Shown here: piece after piece, positions 1-5,865 of the stretch
Numbering within the stretch: position 1 is the first letter of the stretch
Layout: each line of letters opens with the position of its first letter
Assembly: GCA_031254095.1 (NCBI GenBank)
Contig: JAIRVC010000384.1
Location: 1-8,145, forward strand
Direction of reading: 5' to 3'
DNA from: Acidobacteriota bacterium
Lineage (GTDB): Bacteria; Acidobacteriota; UBA6911
Length of the DNA stretch: 8,145 nucleotides
Program-made: the position numbers and the translations under genes
The notes under the pieces: generated by a model
Told to the model about the DNA's origin: nothing
Seen by the model: only the letters and a program-made list of their open reading frames with translations
Database searches by the model: none

Positions 1-387
1 TTCCTGCATCGGGACTTTTGGATCGAGCGCTCTGGCGCGCCCCTCTTCATTAAGTTGCACGTCAAAATGATCATCCGGATCCCAGATGGTATAGCGGAAC
101 GCATCAAGGGAGTGCCAAGGCCACCACCACCAGAGCATGTCAGGTGTGATACCCTTCATCTCAATATTACTGGCAAAGAGCAGGCCGCCTTCTTTCAGGG
201 GATAGTATGCGGTCTTGGCGGGCAACAGTTCCGTCAGCAGTTTGGCCCTGTCGTGAATAGATAATGCCTCAGCCTTTGTCCCTTTCTGAATTGCCGCAAC
301 GAAATCCGGCAACGGGGTTTTGATGTCAAGTTCGTAATATTTGTAGTAGCTCTTGTTCTTATCTTCCAGTTTGATCGGTACTTTCAT
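1..387 (-). CDS. PhlG-like (phloretin / diacetylphloroglucinol) hydrolase, C-terminus cut by window edge
   Basis: The first 129 residues of a protein that continues past base 1. Members of this family cleave a C-C bond between an acyl group and a phloroglucinol-type aromatic ring, as in phloretin or 2,4-diacetylphloroglucinol, using a bound zinc. The recognisable part is at residues 80-108: a tryptophan-rich stretch (W86-W89), WHSL with H92, then RYTIWDPDDHF. This matches my memory of the family block around the first metal-ligand histidine. H92 as a zinc ligand is inference, and the other ligands would lie beyond the window. No signal peptide is visible, so it is probably cytoplasmic. Two adjacent ATGs exist (388-390 and 385-387); AGGAG at 395-399 is 4 nt from the first and 7 nt from the second, so I use the second. 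It lies 19 nt downstream of the ATPase gene on the same strand and may be co-transcribed with it. An unrelated aromatic-degradation protein is possible. Confidence 0.62.
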   Translation of the reverse strand, partial: MKVPIKLEDKNKSYYKYYELDIKTPLPDFVAAIQKGTKAEALSIHDRAKLLTELLPAKTAYYPLKEGGLLFASNIEMKGITPDMLWWWWPWHSLDAFRYTIWDPDDHFDVQLNEEGRARALDPKVPMQE

Positions 388-409
388 CATGATTCTCCTG
401 TATTTTTTA

Positions 410-1621
410 TTAAGACGATTCATTGAGCAGCCAGTCAATTACGTTGATTTGCCGTATGCCGTTGTGGTTGCCGCCGGACATGATTTCATCAAGCGTCAAT
501 AAAAATTTTGGATGATTATCGTCGATTTTCCGTAAAGGCTCAAGTTCCCGCTTCAGTGTATTTTCATCAAGCACCGATGCGGATATCTGGTAGTAAGCCA
601 TCCCGTCGCCGTCTTTTGCCACAAAATCTACTTCCTTCTCGTCCAGCTTTCCAATATTGACCTTATATCCACGGCGCAGTAATTCGAGATAGACAATATT
701 TTCGAGTATATGTCCTATATCCGAACTGCTTCCGCTTGTCAGTATATCCCTTAGCCCTGTGTCAACAATATAATACTTGCCGAGGGTTTTCAGATTTTGC
801 CTGCCCCTGATATCAAAGCGGTCCGCCTTGTAAAATATAAAGCTGTTGCAAAGCGCCCTCATATATCGCTCAACCGTATTCACCGATATTCTTCTGCCGC
901 TTGCGTTTATCGTGTCGCTTATCTTTTTTGCCGATATAGGGCTTCCTATGCTGCCGCTTAAAAATTTAACAATGTTTTCAAGTACGGGAATATCGGTAAT
1001 TTTTTCGCGATTTGCCACATCCTTGACAAGTATAGTGTTATAAATGCCTTCTATATAATCCCTTAAAACAGTATTATCATTTTGAAGTATCGCAACATAC
1101 GGGAATGAGCCGTTTTTTAAAAATTTATTAAAGCTCGCTCTTACATTGCCGTTATCTCCCGCGAATTCAAGATATTCCGCAAAAGACAGCGGAAGCATTC
1201 GAATTTCCACATACCTTCCAGACAACAACGTGGCAAGCTCGCCCGAAAGCATACAGGCGTTGGAACCTGTTATATAAACATCAACATTTTTTTTGATAAA
1301 CAGGCTGTCAACCGCTTTTTCAAAATCGGGGCATTGCTGTACTTCATCTATAAAAACGTAGGTATATTTATCTTTGCGCAACCTGTCGCTTACATATGTA
1401 TGCAAAGCCTTATAATCCAATAAATGATCAAAGTTTATGTCTTCAAGGTTAATGGATATGATTTGTTCGTCCGTAACGCCCGTTTCCTTAAGATGATTTA
1501 TATATAAAGAAAACAATGTAGACTTACCGCACCGCCTTACACCTGTTATAACTTTAATAAGCTGCTTCTCGCGCCAATTTATCAGTTTATTTAAATATTC
1601 AGTCCGCCTTATCAAGAGCAT
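410..1621 (-). CDS. AAA ATPase with DUF4143-type C-terminal domain
   Basis: A 403-residue P-loop ATPase of the AAA_14/DUF4143 type, a common bacterial family of unclear physiological role. Walker A is GVRRCGKST (about 27-35), Walker B YVFIDEVQ (88-95), and the sensor-like TGSNA is at 118-122, followed by LLSGRYVEIRMLPLSFAEYL. A winged-helix-like region follows at about 210-275. The C-terminal part has E307, the EVDFVA motif (D332) and YYQIS (Q345), the pattern of a PD-(D/E)XK nuclease-like fold. The length is normal and the gene looks intact. In-frame GTG (1622-1624) and ATG (1619-1621) are adjacent; a strong AGGAGG at 1630-1635 is 8 nt from the ATG and 5 nt from the GTG, so I prefer ATG. It has its own promoter upstream. 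Its base composition is visibly more AT-rich than the MFS and oxidoreductase genes (many ATA, AAT and TTT codons), which suggests acquisition. Family assignment is firm; function is unknown. Confidence 0.93.
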   Translation of the reverse strand: MLLIRRTEYLNKLINWREKQLIKVITGVRRCGKSTLFSLYINHLKETGVTDEQIISINLEDINFDHLLDYKALHTYVSDRLRKDKYTYVFIDEVQQCPDFEKAVDSLFIKKNVDVYITGSNACMLSGELATLLSGRYVEIRMLPLSFAEYLEFAGDNGNVRASFNKFLKNGSFPYVAILQNDNTVLRDYIEGIYNTILVKDVANREKITDIPVLENIVKFLSGSIGSPISAKKISDTINASGRRISVNTVERYMRALCNSFIFYKADRFDIRGRQNLKTLGKYYIVDTGLRDILTSGSSSDIGHILENIVYLELLRRGYKVNIGKLDEKEVDFVAKDGDGMAYYQISASVLDENTLKRELEPLRKIDDNHPKFLLTLDEIMSGGNHNGIRQINVIDWLLNESS

Positions 1622-1629
1622 CACCTTCT

Positions 1630-1635
1630 CCTCCT
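1630..1635 (-). promoter_or_regulatory. Ribosome binding site of the ATPase gene
   Basis: A perfect AGGAGG on the minus strand, 8 nt before the ATG at 1619-1621 and 5 nt before the adjacent GTG at 1622-1624. It decides the choice of start. Confidence 0.8.
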
Positions 1636-1650
1636 CGTCCCTGCATAAGA

Positions 1651-1680
1651 TATATAACCGAAAAATAGTTGGACTGTCAA
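1651..1680 (-). promoter_or_regulatory. Sigma-70-like promoter of the ATPase gene
   Basis: On the minus strand a perfect -35 box TTGACA (1675-1680) is followed after 18 nt by TATATA (1651-1656), a 4/6 match to the -10 consensus in an AT-rich setting. Transcription would begin near 1644, giving a leader of about 20 nt that contains the AGGAGG. The -35 box overlaps the first three bases of the adjacent perfect inverted repeat. Position and boxes are seen directly; activity is inferred. Confidence 0.65.
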
Positions 1681-1711
1681 AAGTTTTTTCTCATGGGAGA
1701 AAAAACTTTTG
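1678..1711. repeat. Perfect inverted repeat, 15-bp arms with 4-nt centre
   Basis: The left arm CAAAAGTTTTTTCTC (1678-1692) and right arm GAGAAAAAACTTTTG (1697-1711) are exact reverse complements around ATGG (1693-1696). The element lies in the 230-bp gap between the ATPase start and the MFS stop, and overlaps the ATPase -35 box by three bases. The stem is A/T-rich with homopolymer runs inside the arms and no U-tract after it on either strand, so it is not a textbook intrinsic terminator. It could be an operator or activator site centred near -50 of the ATPase promoter, or an unusual bidirectional terminator. Confidence 0.85.
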
Positions 1712-1720
1712 TTTCCGTGG

Positions 1721-1732
1721 AACTTTTTTCTC
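1721..1732. repeat. Third, imperfect copy of the inverted-repeat arm
   Basis: AACTTTTTTCTC differs by one base (C for G) from AAGTTTTTTCTC in the left arm of the neighbouring inverted repeat (1681-1692). It could pair with the right arm (1697-1708) with one mismatch, giving a hairpin that excludes the 1678-1711 one. The rest of the gap up to 1854 shows no gene and no clear terminator for the MFS gene. Confidence 0.6.
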
Positions 1733-1854
1733 GCCGAATGGGATTATTGATTTTTCCTGCCAGAAAGGGAAAGAGATGCACGCAAACCGCTGGCGGCTGA
1801 TAAAAGGCAGGTCAATAAATCAAGGGTTTTCAAGGACTTCCATGGAACCGCCGG

Positions 1855-3147
1855 TCAACCCGCCTTCGGGGTTCCGCCGATCATGTTGCGAAAACTGCCG
1901 GAGATGCGCAGGCCGGCGACCGTTCCGGTCACAATCGTCGCCGTTACTACAACTGAAATTCCCGCCGCGACCGGCCAGAGAGCGTTCGGATGAATCAACT
2001 GCGCGGTCACGCCGACAACAGGGCCAAGCACCTGCCCAAGGCCGATGAGCGCCTCATGATAGCCGCCATGCTCCGTGCTGCCTTTGCTGACCGCCATGCC
2101 GAAATAAAGACTCGAAGCGTAGATTGTTCCGAGAGACAGTCCGAGAATTATCTGGGCCATTGCCATAAGCAAGAGCGCCGCGCCATGCCCGACGCCCGCT
2201 CCTGATCCCGTCAATGACCCGGAAATGATGGTTCCCAGAAAACCCGCCAGCATCGTGACGCCGGCGACCAGCGTCAGCACAGGCCGCCGCTGCCAGAACG
2301 CGGTGTTCCCTAGAACAATGAAAGCCGCGGCGCGCGCCACAAACCAGATGCTGCATTGCATTGTGGCAAGCGTTGGCGAAAGCCGTTCAATAGCGCCAAG
2401 CGTGGGAAGCACCGGCGCGAGACTGAAAATTATCACGTATGTTGACGGCAGGGCGATCCTCGAAAGCCAGAGCGCCAGCTTGAGTTGCTTTGCGACGGAT
2501 TCTTCGACGGCAGATTCCGTTTTGACGCCGCCCGCTTTGAACGCGGCCGCTTGTTCAGCCGCGAGCCGGGCGCGCAAAAATCTCCGCACCGCGATCGTCG
2601 CGCCCGCGGTGAGATGCAGGGCGGCGACAATCCCGAAAAAAGCCCAGGGCGGAAGATACTGGATGACCGCGCCGCTTGAAGCCAGCGCGACAGAGCCGGT
2701 TGTCGCCCAGACGATGTTATACCAGCCCAGACGCCTGGAAAGCCGTGACGGATCGCCCGCAGCCGAAACAAGGCTTTCCAGGAGAGGCCAGGACGCGCCC
2801 ATCATGCCGGTTTGAATCGCGACGATCATCGCCGTCGGAACAGCCCAACCGACGGTGGCGCAAAACCCTGCCGCGAGCGCAAAAAGCGGCATAATGGCGT
2901 ACAGCACCTGAAGGACGGCGATTCGTTTCCAGCGATCCGCCAAACGTTTTGCCGTCAACGCGCCCAGAACATAGAGCGCGCCCTGACACACGGCCACGGT
3001 AAAATTTTCCCGCGCGGTCCACCCGAAACGGTGGGTCATGTAGAAAAGCACGCCAACGGTCAGCAGCGTGCCCGCGGCCGAATTTAACGCCTCCGCCATG
3101 TACAGCAAAAGCGGACTGCGCCTGAGGTTGTCAGTCAAACCTGCCAT
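1855..3147 (-). CDS. Major facilitator superfamily (MFS) transporter
   Basis: A 430-residue, strongly hydrophobic inner-membrane protein with about 12 predicted membrane spans in two halves. The halves are separated by a charged linker at about residues 188-230, rich in Arg, Ala, Lys and Glu. The loop between spans 2 and 3 carries a motif-A-like sequence, GALTAKRLADRWKR (about 62-75), which is characteristic of MFS carriers. Length is normal for a secondary transporter driven by a proton or sodium gradient. The substrate cannot be read from the sequence; drug/metabolite exporters and sugar-type carriers are both possible. The ATG at 3145-3147 follows the upstream stop by 29 nt. No good Shine-Dalgarno precedes it (only GGAA about 16 nt away), so translation may depend on ribosomes arriving from the upstream RG-rich gene. 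GC-rich codon use differs from the ATPase gene beyond it. Confidence 0.88.
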   Translation of the reverse strand: MAGLTDNLRRSPLLLYMAEALNSAAGTLLTVGVLFYMTHRFGWTARENFTVAVCQGALYVLGALTAKRLADRWKRIAVLQVLYAIMPLFALAAGFCATVGWAVPTAMIVAIQTGMMGASWPLLESLVSAAGDPSRLSRRLGWYNIVWATTGSVALASSGAVIQYLPPWAFFGIVAALHLTAGATIAVRRFLRARLAAEQAAAFKAGGVKTESAVEESVAKQLKLALWLSRIALPSTYVIIFSLAPVLPTLGAIERLSPTLATMQCSIWFVARAAAFIVLGNTAFWQRRPVLTLVAGVTMLAGFLGTIISGSLTGSGAGVGHGAALLLMAMAQIILGLSLGTIYASSLYFGMAVSKGSTEHGGYHEALIGLGQVLGPVVGVTAQLIHPNALWPVAAGISVVVTATIVTGTVAGLRISGSFRNMIGGTPKAG

Positions 3148-3176
3148 TTATTTAATCAGCATTTCCAAAATCGAAA

Positions 3177-3623
3177 TTACTCACTGAAACGCGTATGGAA
3201 CGGCTTTTTGCCGAAGCCGGAACGCGGCTTTCCGCCCGGTTTTTTCCCGCCCTTGTGGCGGTCGGAATAATTGTCGCGGGAAGATTCCCTATTATCCCTG
3301 TCCCTGTCTCCGCCTCTGTAACCGCGCTCCCGGTCCTCGCCGGCATTCCGGCCGCGCCCCGGCGGACGGTCAAATCGCTGAAACGGTTTGTCGTAAGGCT
3401 TCCGTGGCGGCCTGGATGTCCGCCTCTCGCCGTTAAACGGCCGCCCTCCTTTAAACGGCCGTTCTCCTTCCGGCCTGTTTAAAAGCATATCCATTTTCTT
3501 TTCCAGTGCAGTCAATTGCCGCTGTATATGTTCAAGCACATCCAGAATGTCGATCCCGGATTCATCCGGCATTTCCTCGATTTCATCGGAATCCATGTAT
3601 GATTCGTCGTTCATAAAACTCAT
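3177..3623 (-). CDS. Small coiled-coil protein with basic RG-rich tail, unknown function
   Basis: A 148-residue protein in three parts. Residues 5-28 are acidic (many D/E). Residues 24-50 form a heptad-like helix (DILDVLEHIQRQLTALEKKM). From about 50 to the end it is a disordered, strongly basic tail rich in Arg, Gly, Pro and Lys, with RPF/KPF/RG repeats such as RPFKGG and RPFNGE. RG-rich tails of this kind usually bind RNA or DNA; that is inference here. The helix plus RPF-tail layout recalls small proteins annotated with a CxxC-x17-CxxC zinc domain in Elusimicrobiota/Omnitrophota-type genomes, but this protein contains no cysteine at all. There is no signal peptide or membrane span. ATG at 3621-3623 has AAGG only 3 nt upstream; an alternative ATG is three codons in. 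It is followed by the MFS gene after 29 nt, probably as one transcript. Its charge bias and consistent composition favour a real gene over a shadow frame. Confidence 0.72.
   Translation of the reverse strand: MSFMNDESYMDSDEIEEMPDESGIDILDVLEHIQRQLTALEKKMDMLLNRPEGERPFKGGRPFNGERRTSRPPRKPYDKPFQRFDRPPGRGRNAGEDRERGYRGGDRDRDNRESSRDNYSDRHKGGKKPGGKPRSGFGKKPFHTRFSE
3433..3461. repeat. 11-bp direct repeat inside the RG-rich gene
   Basis: TTAAACGGCCG occurs at 3433-3443 and again at 3451-3461, an 18-bp period. On the coding strand it gives the six-residue repeat units containing RPFK and RPFN. This looks like internal duplication of a tail module. Confidence 0.6.
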
Positions 3624-3693
3624 TCGCCTTTCAGTTGTAAATTCGTAAATCCGGAAACGGCTCAGGATGTCGGAATTATTATTGTGATCTTTT

Positions 3694-3717
3694 AATTGTA
3701 AGCTGCCGGCTTCAATT
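3694..3717. repeat. Imperfect inverted repeat in the gap upstream of the RG-rich gene
   Basis: The right arm GCTTCAATT (3709-3717) pairs with AATTG (3694-3698) and AAGC (3700-3703), with one bulged T at 3699 and a 5-nt loop. It lies 17 nt beyond the stop of the FAD oxidoreductase gene, so it could be a terminator, but no T-tract follows in that direction. The rest of the 110-bp gap (3624-3733) is AT-rich and probably holds the promoter of the RG-rich/MFS pair; I find no convincing -35/-10 pair. A short direct repeat TTTACCG occurs twice next to the oxidoreductase stop. Confidence 0.35.
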
Positions 3718-3733
3718 TACCGTTTACCGTTAT

Positions 3734-4942
3734 TTACCTTACGCGCCGCCATTCCTCGAAGGAGCGTATGATACAGTCTTCTATCGACAGCCCGTTAAAA
3801 TAGTTTCCCGTCAGCGCGAGATTGCGCCGGTCAAGGAGTTTCCGTATATAAGCCGTTATTGCGGCGTGGTTGACGCGCGGCGACGGCAGCGTGACTTCGC
3901 TTTCGGCGATGTCATCAAGGTCTTCCGTCGATACGCCGAGCAACCGGCAGACGCGCCCGATCTTTTGCTCACGTGTGATTCCGGGACGGAAGTGAAGCGC
4001 AAATCCGCGAAAAGATGAATCCGGAAATGGATCGCGCGTCACAGCGGAATAGAATAGATCATCCGGCGATACAATGAAAGCGCATTCCGGCAACGCGCAT
4101 CTGCCGCGGGCGACGCGGACGCCGAAACTTTCCAGGCGGACAGTCTGAATACCGCGCAGTACAGCCGCAAGTTCAGGATGAATATTTGCCGTAAGAGCCG
4201 CCGCGCTGTCGGGCGGCGCGGCTATTGCGACAAGCGGCACAGTCAGTTCTTCTCCGCCGGCCAAACGGATTCGCCAGCCGCCGCCGTCCGATTGCAGTTC
4301 CGCCGCGCCCGCGCCTGTGCGGATTTTTATGCCGGGATGCGCGGCGATGGCATCGCATATGGTTTCGAGCCCGCCGGTAAAGCCGAAACTGCGCGGGAAT
4401 TCCTTGCGGCGCGAACGGGTTTTAAAAAGAGAGCCGGGGCCCTCGACCGGAAAATCATCCGCGGGCTGCGAAGGAACCGCCGCGAAAAACGGCGCGAAAA
4501 GACGGTTGTAATTGCCGGAACCCAAAAGGCCGGAGTAGTACTGCCGGACGGAACGTCCATTTTTCCCGCGAATGAAGCCAAACGGCGCGTGCAGCGCGGC
4601 TTCAAACCAGTTTAGCTTCTTCAAAATCCGGGGCGGAGTAAACCATGAAATATTTTCACCGCGCAAAAGGCCGAAATGAGCGCGCGCCGGCCCGCGTTGA
4701 ACCAGCCGGTCCGTTATGCCGGCTTCGGCGGCGATGTCTAGCAGGTTTGAATAGGAATTGTAAACGGTGTGCGCGCCCATTTCGTACCAGAAGCCATTGG
4801 CGGCTCGGCGCGAATAAAAACACCCGCCTGTTCTCTCGCCCCGCTCAAGCACAAGGACGCGCCGTCCGGCCAGCGCGGCCTTCCAGGCGAAGGCAAGGCC
4901 GCTGATTCCCGCGCCGATCACGGCAACTTCCGGATTGCTCAT
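3734..4942 (-). CDS. Protoporphyrinogen-oxidase-like FAD-dependent oxidoreductase
   Basis: A 402-residue flavoprotein of the amine oxidase/protoporphyrinogen oxidase class. The N-terminal Rossmann fold shows VAVIGAGISGL (GxGxxG at 10-15), E33 at the end of the second strand (ribose contact), then RTGG and the YEMGAH block (53-58). The C-terminus has the FAD-closing stretch LTGNYFNGLSIEDCI (about 377-391), typical of HemY/HemG-type enzymes. Porphyrin oxidation is possible, but oxidation of another cyclic or amine substrate is equally open, and no other haem gene is nearby. At 402 residues it is shorter than typical HemY proteins. The longest frame starts 18 codons earlier, but the ATG at 4940-4942 begins the conserved strand and overlaps the zinc-ribbon stop as ATGA. 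This start implies translational coupling, and no strong Shine-Dalgarno is present. It is the last gene of a three-gene operon. Fold certain, substrate not. Confidence 0.85.
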   Translation of the reverse strand: MSNPEVAVIGAGISGLAFAWKAALAGRRVLVLERGERTGGCFYSRRAANGFWYEMGAHTVYNSYSNLLDIAAEAGITDRLVQRGPARAHFGLLRGENISWFTPPRILKKLNWFEAALHAPFGFIRGKNGRSVRQYYSGLLGSGNYNRLFAPFFAAVPSQPADDFPVEGPGSLFKTRSRRKEFPRSFGFTGGLETICDAIAAHPGIKIRTGAGAAELQSDGGGWRIRLAGGEELTVPLVAIAAPPDSAAALTANIHPELAAVLRGIQTVRLESFGVRVARGRCALPECAFIVSPDDLFYSAVTRDPFPDSSFRGFALHFRPGITREQKIGRVCRLLGVSTEDLDDIAESEVTLPSPRVNHAAITAYIRKLLDRRNLALTGNYFNGLSIEDCIIRSFEEWRRVR

Positions 4943-5208
4943 ATGGCGAGCCGCTTCCATCTTTCCAGCCGCTTCATGCCGCGCGTCAACAGCCATGCCG
5001 AAAATCTGTTGTAACCGCTTTCAATCATCTTCTGACGGCAAAGTTCCTGAAATTCCGCCAGAGAAACATCGCCTCCGACAAACTCGCCGTCTTTGTAACA
5101 ATAGCTGCAATATTTCCGGGTTTTTGAAGAATCCTTTTCCGTTCCGCCGCCGTTCGGATCCGACTTCATAGGCATCCCGCAACTCTGGCAAAATTTATTT
5201 TCTTTCAT
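4939..5208 (-). CDS. Small zinc-ribbon protein (PF12674-like)
   Basis: An 89-residue protein with the pattern of the 'putative zinc ribbon' family: C7-x2-C10 in FCQSCGMPM, then C34-x2-C37 in YCSYCYKDGEF, followed by a helical half ending in LERWKRLAI. The four cysteines should bind one zinc. The family is widespread in small stand-alone proteins and in fusions to regulators; no enzymatic role is established that I can cite. An upstream in-frame start adds seven residues (from 5229), but that would overlap the preceding gene and lacks a binding site. The ATG at 5206-5208 has GGGAGG (5217-5222) 8 nt upstream. That site begins within the stop codon of the RelA-like gene, and this gene's TGA overlaps the ATG of the oxidoreductase, so it is tightly coupled on both sides. 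It could be a partner or regulator of one neighbour; that is inference. Confidence 0.86.
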   Translation of the reverse strand: MKENKFCQSCGMPMKSDPNGGGTEKDSSKTRKYCSYCYKDGEFVGGDVSLAEFQELCRQKMIESGYNRFSAWLLTRGMKRLERWKRLAI

Positions 5209-5216
5209 AAAAACAT

Positions 5217-5222
5217 CCTCCC
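5217..5222 (-). promoter_or_regulatory. Ribosome binding site of the zinc-ribbon gene
   Basis: GGGAGG on the minus strand, 8 nt before the ATG at 5206-5208. Its first base is the last base of the TAG stop (5222-5224) of the RelA-like gene. It shows that the short zinc-ribbon start is the correct one. Confidence 0.75.
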
Positions 5223-5782
5223 TAGACAAAGTTCCTCTTTTGCCTCCTGTGGCTTTCTATGTTTGATTCGATGTCGGCCGCGTCCCAAAGCTGCAATTCC
5301 CATGGAAAGTAGAAATTGCTGTTGTTTTTGAAATATATGTGAACGCCTTTATATCCGTCTTTATTCCGCAGATACCAGTTCTTGAGTCCATATTTCTCGC
5401 GCCAGAGATCGACACCGTCCAGAGCCTTCCCGATTTCTTCTTTGCAAAGAATCGTCCGGCAGCCAAAGATGTCGTTCATCCAGTTGTTCACCGGATATTG
5501 TTCGGCGCTTTCCGAGTATCTCCTGATTTTGTCCAGAATCGATTCGGCGGTTTTCACTCTGTAATAATAATTCACGTCATCCAGATCTGATTTAACAAGG
5601 TAGTCGTTGATGCTCTCGTGCAGATTAAGCCTGTATCGCAAAATATGTTCTTTCGGAATATGGGATATCGTTCGCGACAGATTCAATTTTTCCACTTTCC
5701 CGGTTTCAAAATAATCCTCTGAATAGAGCCGGTGAATCCGGTTTATTTCACTTATCAACCGCTCTGTTTTTCTAATGTCCAT
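5222..5782 (-). CDS. Stand-alone RelA/SpoT-type nucleotidyltransferase (alarmone-synthetase-like)
   Basis: A 186-residue protein with the synthetase core of the RelA/SpoT family, which transfers pyrophosphate from ATP to a GTP/GDP or, in toxic relatives, to tRNA or other nucleotides. Visible landmarks in order: RVKTAESILDKI (R75, K77, S81, K85), NDIFGCRTI with the metal-binding D104, NKDGYKGVHIYF (G143, Y144, H148) and WELQLWD with the second acidic residue E162 and Q164. The end (ESHRRQKRNF) fits the normal close of this domain. There is no HD hydrolase, TGS or ACT domain, so it is a synthetase-only small form. Key residues look intact. The longest frame opens at TTG (5812); the ATG at 5780-5782 has GGAG 7 nt upstream and is preferred. 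It is the first gene of the operon with the zinc-ribbon and FAD genes. Whether it makes (p)ppGpp or is a toxSAS-type toxin cannot be told by eye. Confidence 0.82.
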   Translation of the reverse strand: MDIRKTERLISEINRIHRLYSEDYFETGKVEKLNLSRTISHIPKEHILRYRLNLHESINDYLVKSDLDDVNYYYRVKTAESILDKIRRYSESAEQYPVNNWMNDIFGCRTILCKEEIGKALDGVDLWREKYGLKNWYLRNKDGYKGVHIYFKNNSNFYFPWELQLWDAADIESNIESHRRQKRNFV

Positions 5783-5834
5783 AGAGGCACTCCGGTTTTG
5801 AACGACGCGCAAATTCGGCCGCAGTCATAACACG

Positions 5835-5850
5835 CGGCATAACTATGCCG
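5835..5850. repeat. 16-bp palindrome upstream of the RelA-like operon
   Basis: CGGCATA (5835-5841) and TATGCCG (5844-5850) are perfect reverse complements around AC. It sits 52 nt before the RelA-like start and 15 nt after the stop of the membrane zinc-ribbon gene. It may be an operator for the operon or the stem of a weak terminator, but no T-run follows on the minus strand. I could not find a clear promoter in this 83-bp gap. Confidence 0.5.
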
Positions 5851-5865
5851 GATTCGAGGAAGTCA

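Noticed and set aside
118..134. CCA-rich run encoding four tryptophans as a possible sequencing artefact
   Set aside because: The reading frame stays open on both sides and the flanking residues fit the PhlG-like motif, so it is kept as real coding sequence.
1678..1732. Small CRISPR-like or transposon-end array
   Set aside because: There are only three short, partly inverted copies with 4- and 10-nt spacers, no cas or transposase gene, and no flanking target duplication that I can see.
1800..1854. Intrinsic terminator after the MFS gene
   Set aside because: I found only short stems (for example around 1786-1796) and no stem followed by a T-run on the minus strand.
2225..2815. Plus-strand 196-codon open frame
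   Set aside because: It lies fully opposite the MFS gene, gives a low-complexity Arg/Ala/Ser-rich protein without recognisable domains, and is a by-product of GC-rich codons on the other strand.
4178..4615. Plus-strand 145-codon open frame and other frames in 4173-4905
   Set aside because: All are antisense to, or out of frame with, the FAD oxidoreductase, have skewed Arg/Ala composition, and show no sensible binding site.
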